Of a stretch of 5,105 nucleotides of DNA, positions 4,953-5,105 are shown one piece after another (within the stretch, counting starts at the first letter, position 1; every line of letters starts with the position of its first letter). Position numbers and translations under genes: made by a program. Source of the DNA: Lentzea sp. (GTDB lineage: Bacteria; Actinomycetota; Actinomycetes; Mycobacteriales; Pseudonocardiaceae); contig JASLAV010000974.1 in the NCBI GenBank assembly GCA_030146905.1, forward strand, positions 1 to 5,105. Direction: 5' to 3'. A model generated the notes under the pieces. That model searched no databases. It saw only the letters and a program-made list of their open reading frames with translations, and was not told the origin of the DNA.

Positions 4953-4967
4953 CCCAGCTCCTAGCGT
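4939..4967 (+). promoter_or_regulatory. Candidate promoter of the oxidoreductase gene
   Basis: TTACGA (4939-4944) as -35 and TAGCGT (4962-4967) as -10 are separated by exactly 17 bp. The -35 shares only TT and the final A with TTGACA, and the -10 fits TANNNT. Transcription would start near 4974, leaving a leader of about 22 nt that includes the ribosome site at 4983-4989. The -35 lies within the inverted-repeat operator. Confidence 0.5.
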
Positions 4968-4995
4968 CGTGCCCACATCGACGAAGGAGCTGCAC

Positions 4996-5105
4996 ATGAT
5001 CGTGGTGACCGGCGCTACCGGGAACATCGGCCGGCCGTTGACGCGGGCGCTGGCGGTGGCGGGCGAACAGGTGACGGCCGTGTCGCGGCACGTCGCCGAG
5101 GTGCC
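4996..5105 (+). CDS. NAD(P)-binding Rossmann-fold oxidoreductase, NmrA/QorB-like (cut by window end)
   Basis: Only the first 36 residues are in the window. They open MIVVTGATGNIGRPLTRAL: a beta strand, then GATGNIG (residues 6-12), the GxxGxxG dinucleotide-binding loop of atypical short-chain dehydrogenases of the NmrA/QorB type. A helix follows, then a second strand (EQVTAVSR). GEQVTAVSRH ends that strand in Ser-Arg, where NADP-preferring members often have a basic residue. ATG 4996 is supported by GAAGGAG (4983-4989) six bases upstream. Its place opposite a single-cysteine HxlR regulator suggests a quinone- or electrophile-reducing enzyme induced under redox stress, as with Qor2. The true substrate cannot be judged from this fragment. 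Confidence 0.88.
   Translation, partial: MIVVTGATGNIGRPLTRALAVAGEQVTAVSRHVAEV

Overview
The window is GC-rich DNA with strong G/C preference at third codon positions. It carries an actinobacterial marker protein (a DUF3151 member) and candidate leaderless starts. This points to an actinomycete, probably of the Pseudonocardiales (Saccharothrix/Lentzea/Amycolatopsis type). That placement rests on protein style and memory, not on a search. No rRNA, tRNA, CRISPR array, insertion sequence or phage module was seen, and the coding density is that of an ordinary chromosome.

Layout: (i) 58-714 (+) encodes a degenerate diacylglycerol-kinase/NAD-kinase-fold protein that lacks the GGDGT signature. A LacI-type 14-bp palindrome lies just upstream. 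(ii) 819-1448 (+) encodes a secreted HNH nuclease of the DUF1524/GmrSD-C type. It is coupled by a one-base stop/start overlap to an unrecognised 83-aa protein (1448-1699). (iii) On the minus strand, reading 3300 to 1608, is a compact likely operon. It holds a 28-aa single-pass membrane microprotein, a DUF3151 protein and a FUSC/aromatic-acid-exporter-like membrane protein. The last gene runs 92 bp antisense into the end of the 83-aa gene. (iv) Divergent from that operon, 3436-4560 (+) encodes a roughly ten-helix membrane protein of unknown function with a repeated Asp/His motif. It is preceded by a possible 11-codon leader ORF that ends in ATGA on its start codon. (v) It converges, with a 30-bp overlap, on an HxlR-family regulator (4911 to 4531, minus). 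That regulator is divergent from an NAD(P)-binding oxidoreductase (4996 onward, cut by the window end).

The clearest functional unit is the last one: a single-cysteine HxlR repressor, an 84-bp divergent spacer with CTTAC/GTAAG operator half-sites overlapping both promoters, and a Rossmann-fold NmrA/QorB-like enzyme. This matches the arrangement of redox-sensing HxlR/quinone-reductase pairs such as QorR/Qor2. The nuclease and its coupled small partner, and the microprotein-DUF3151-FUSC operon, are the less explained associations. Nothing here is convincingly a wholly new system.
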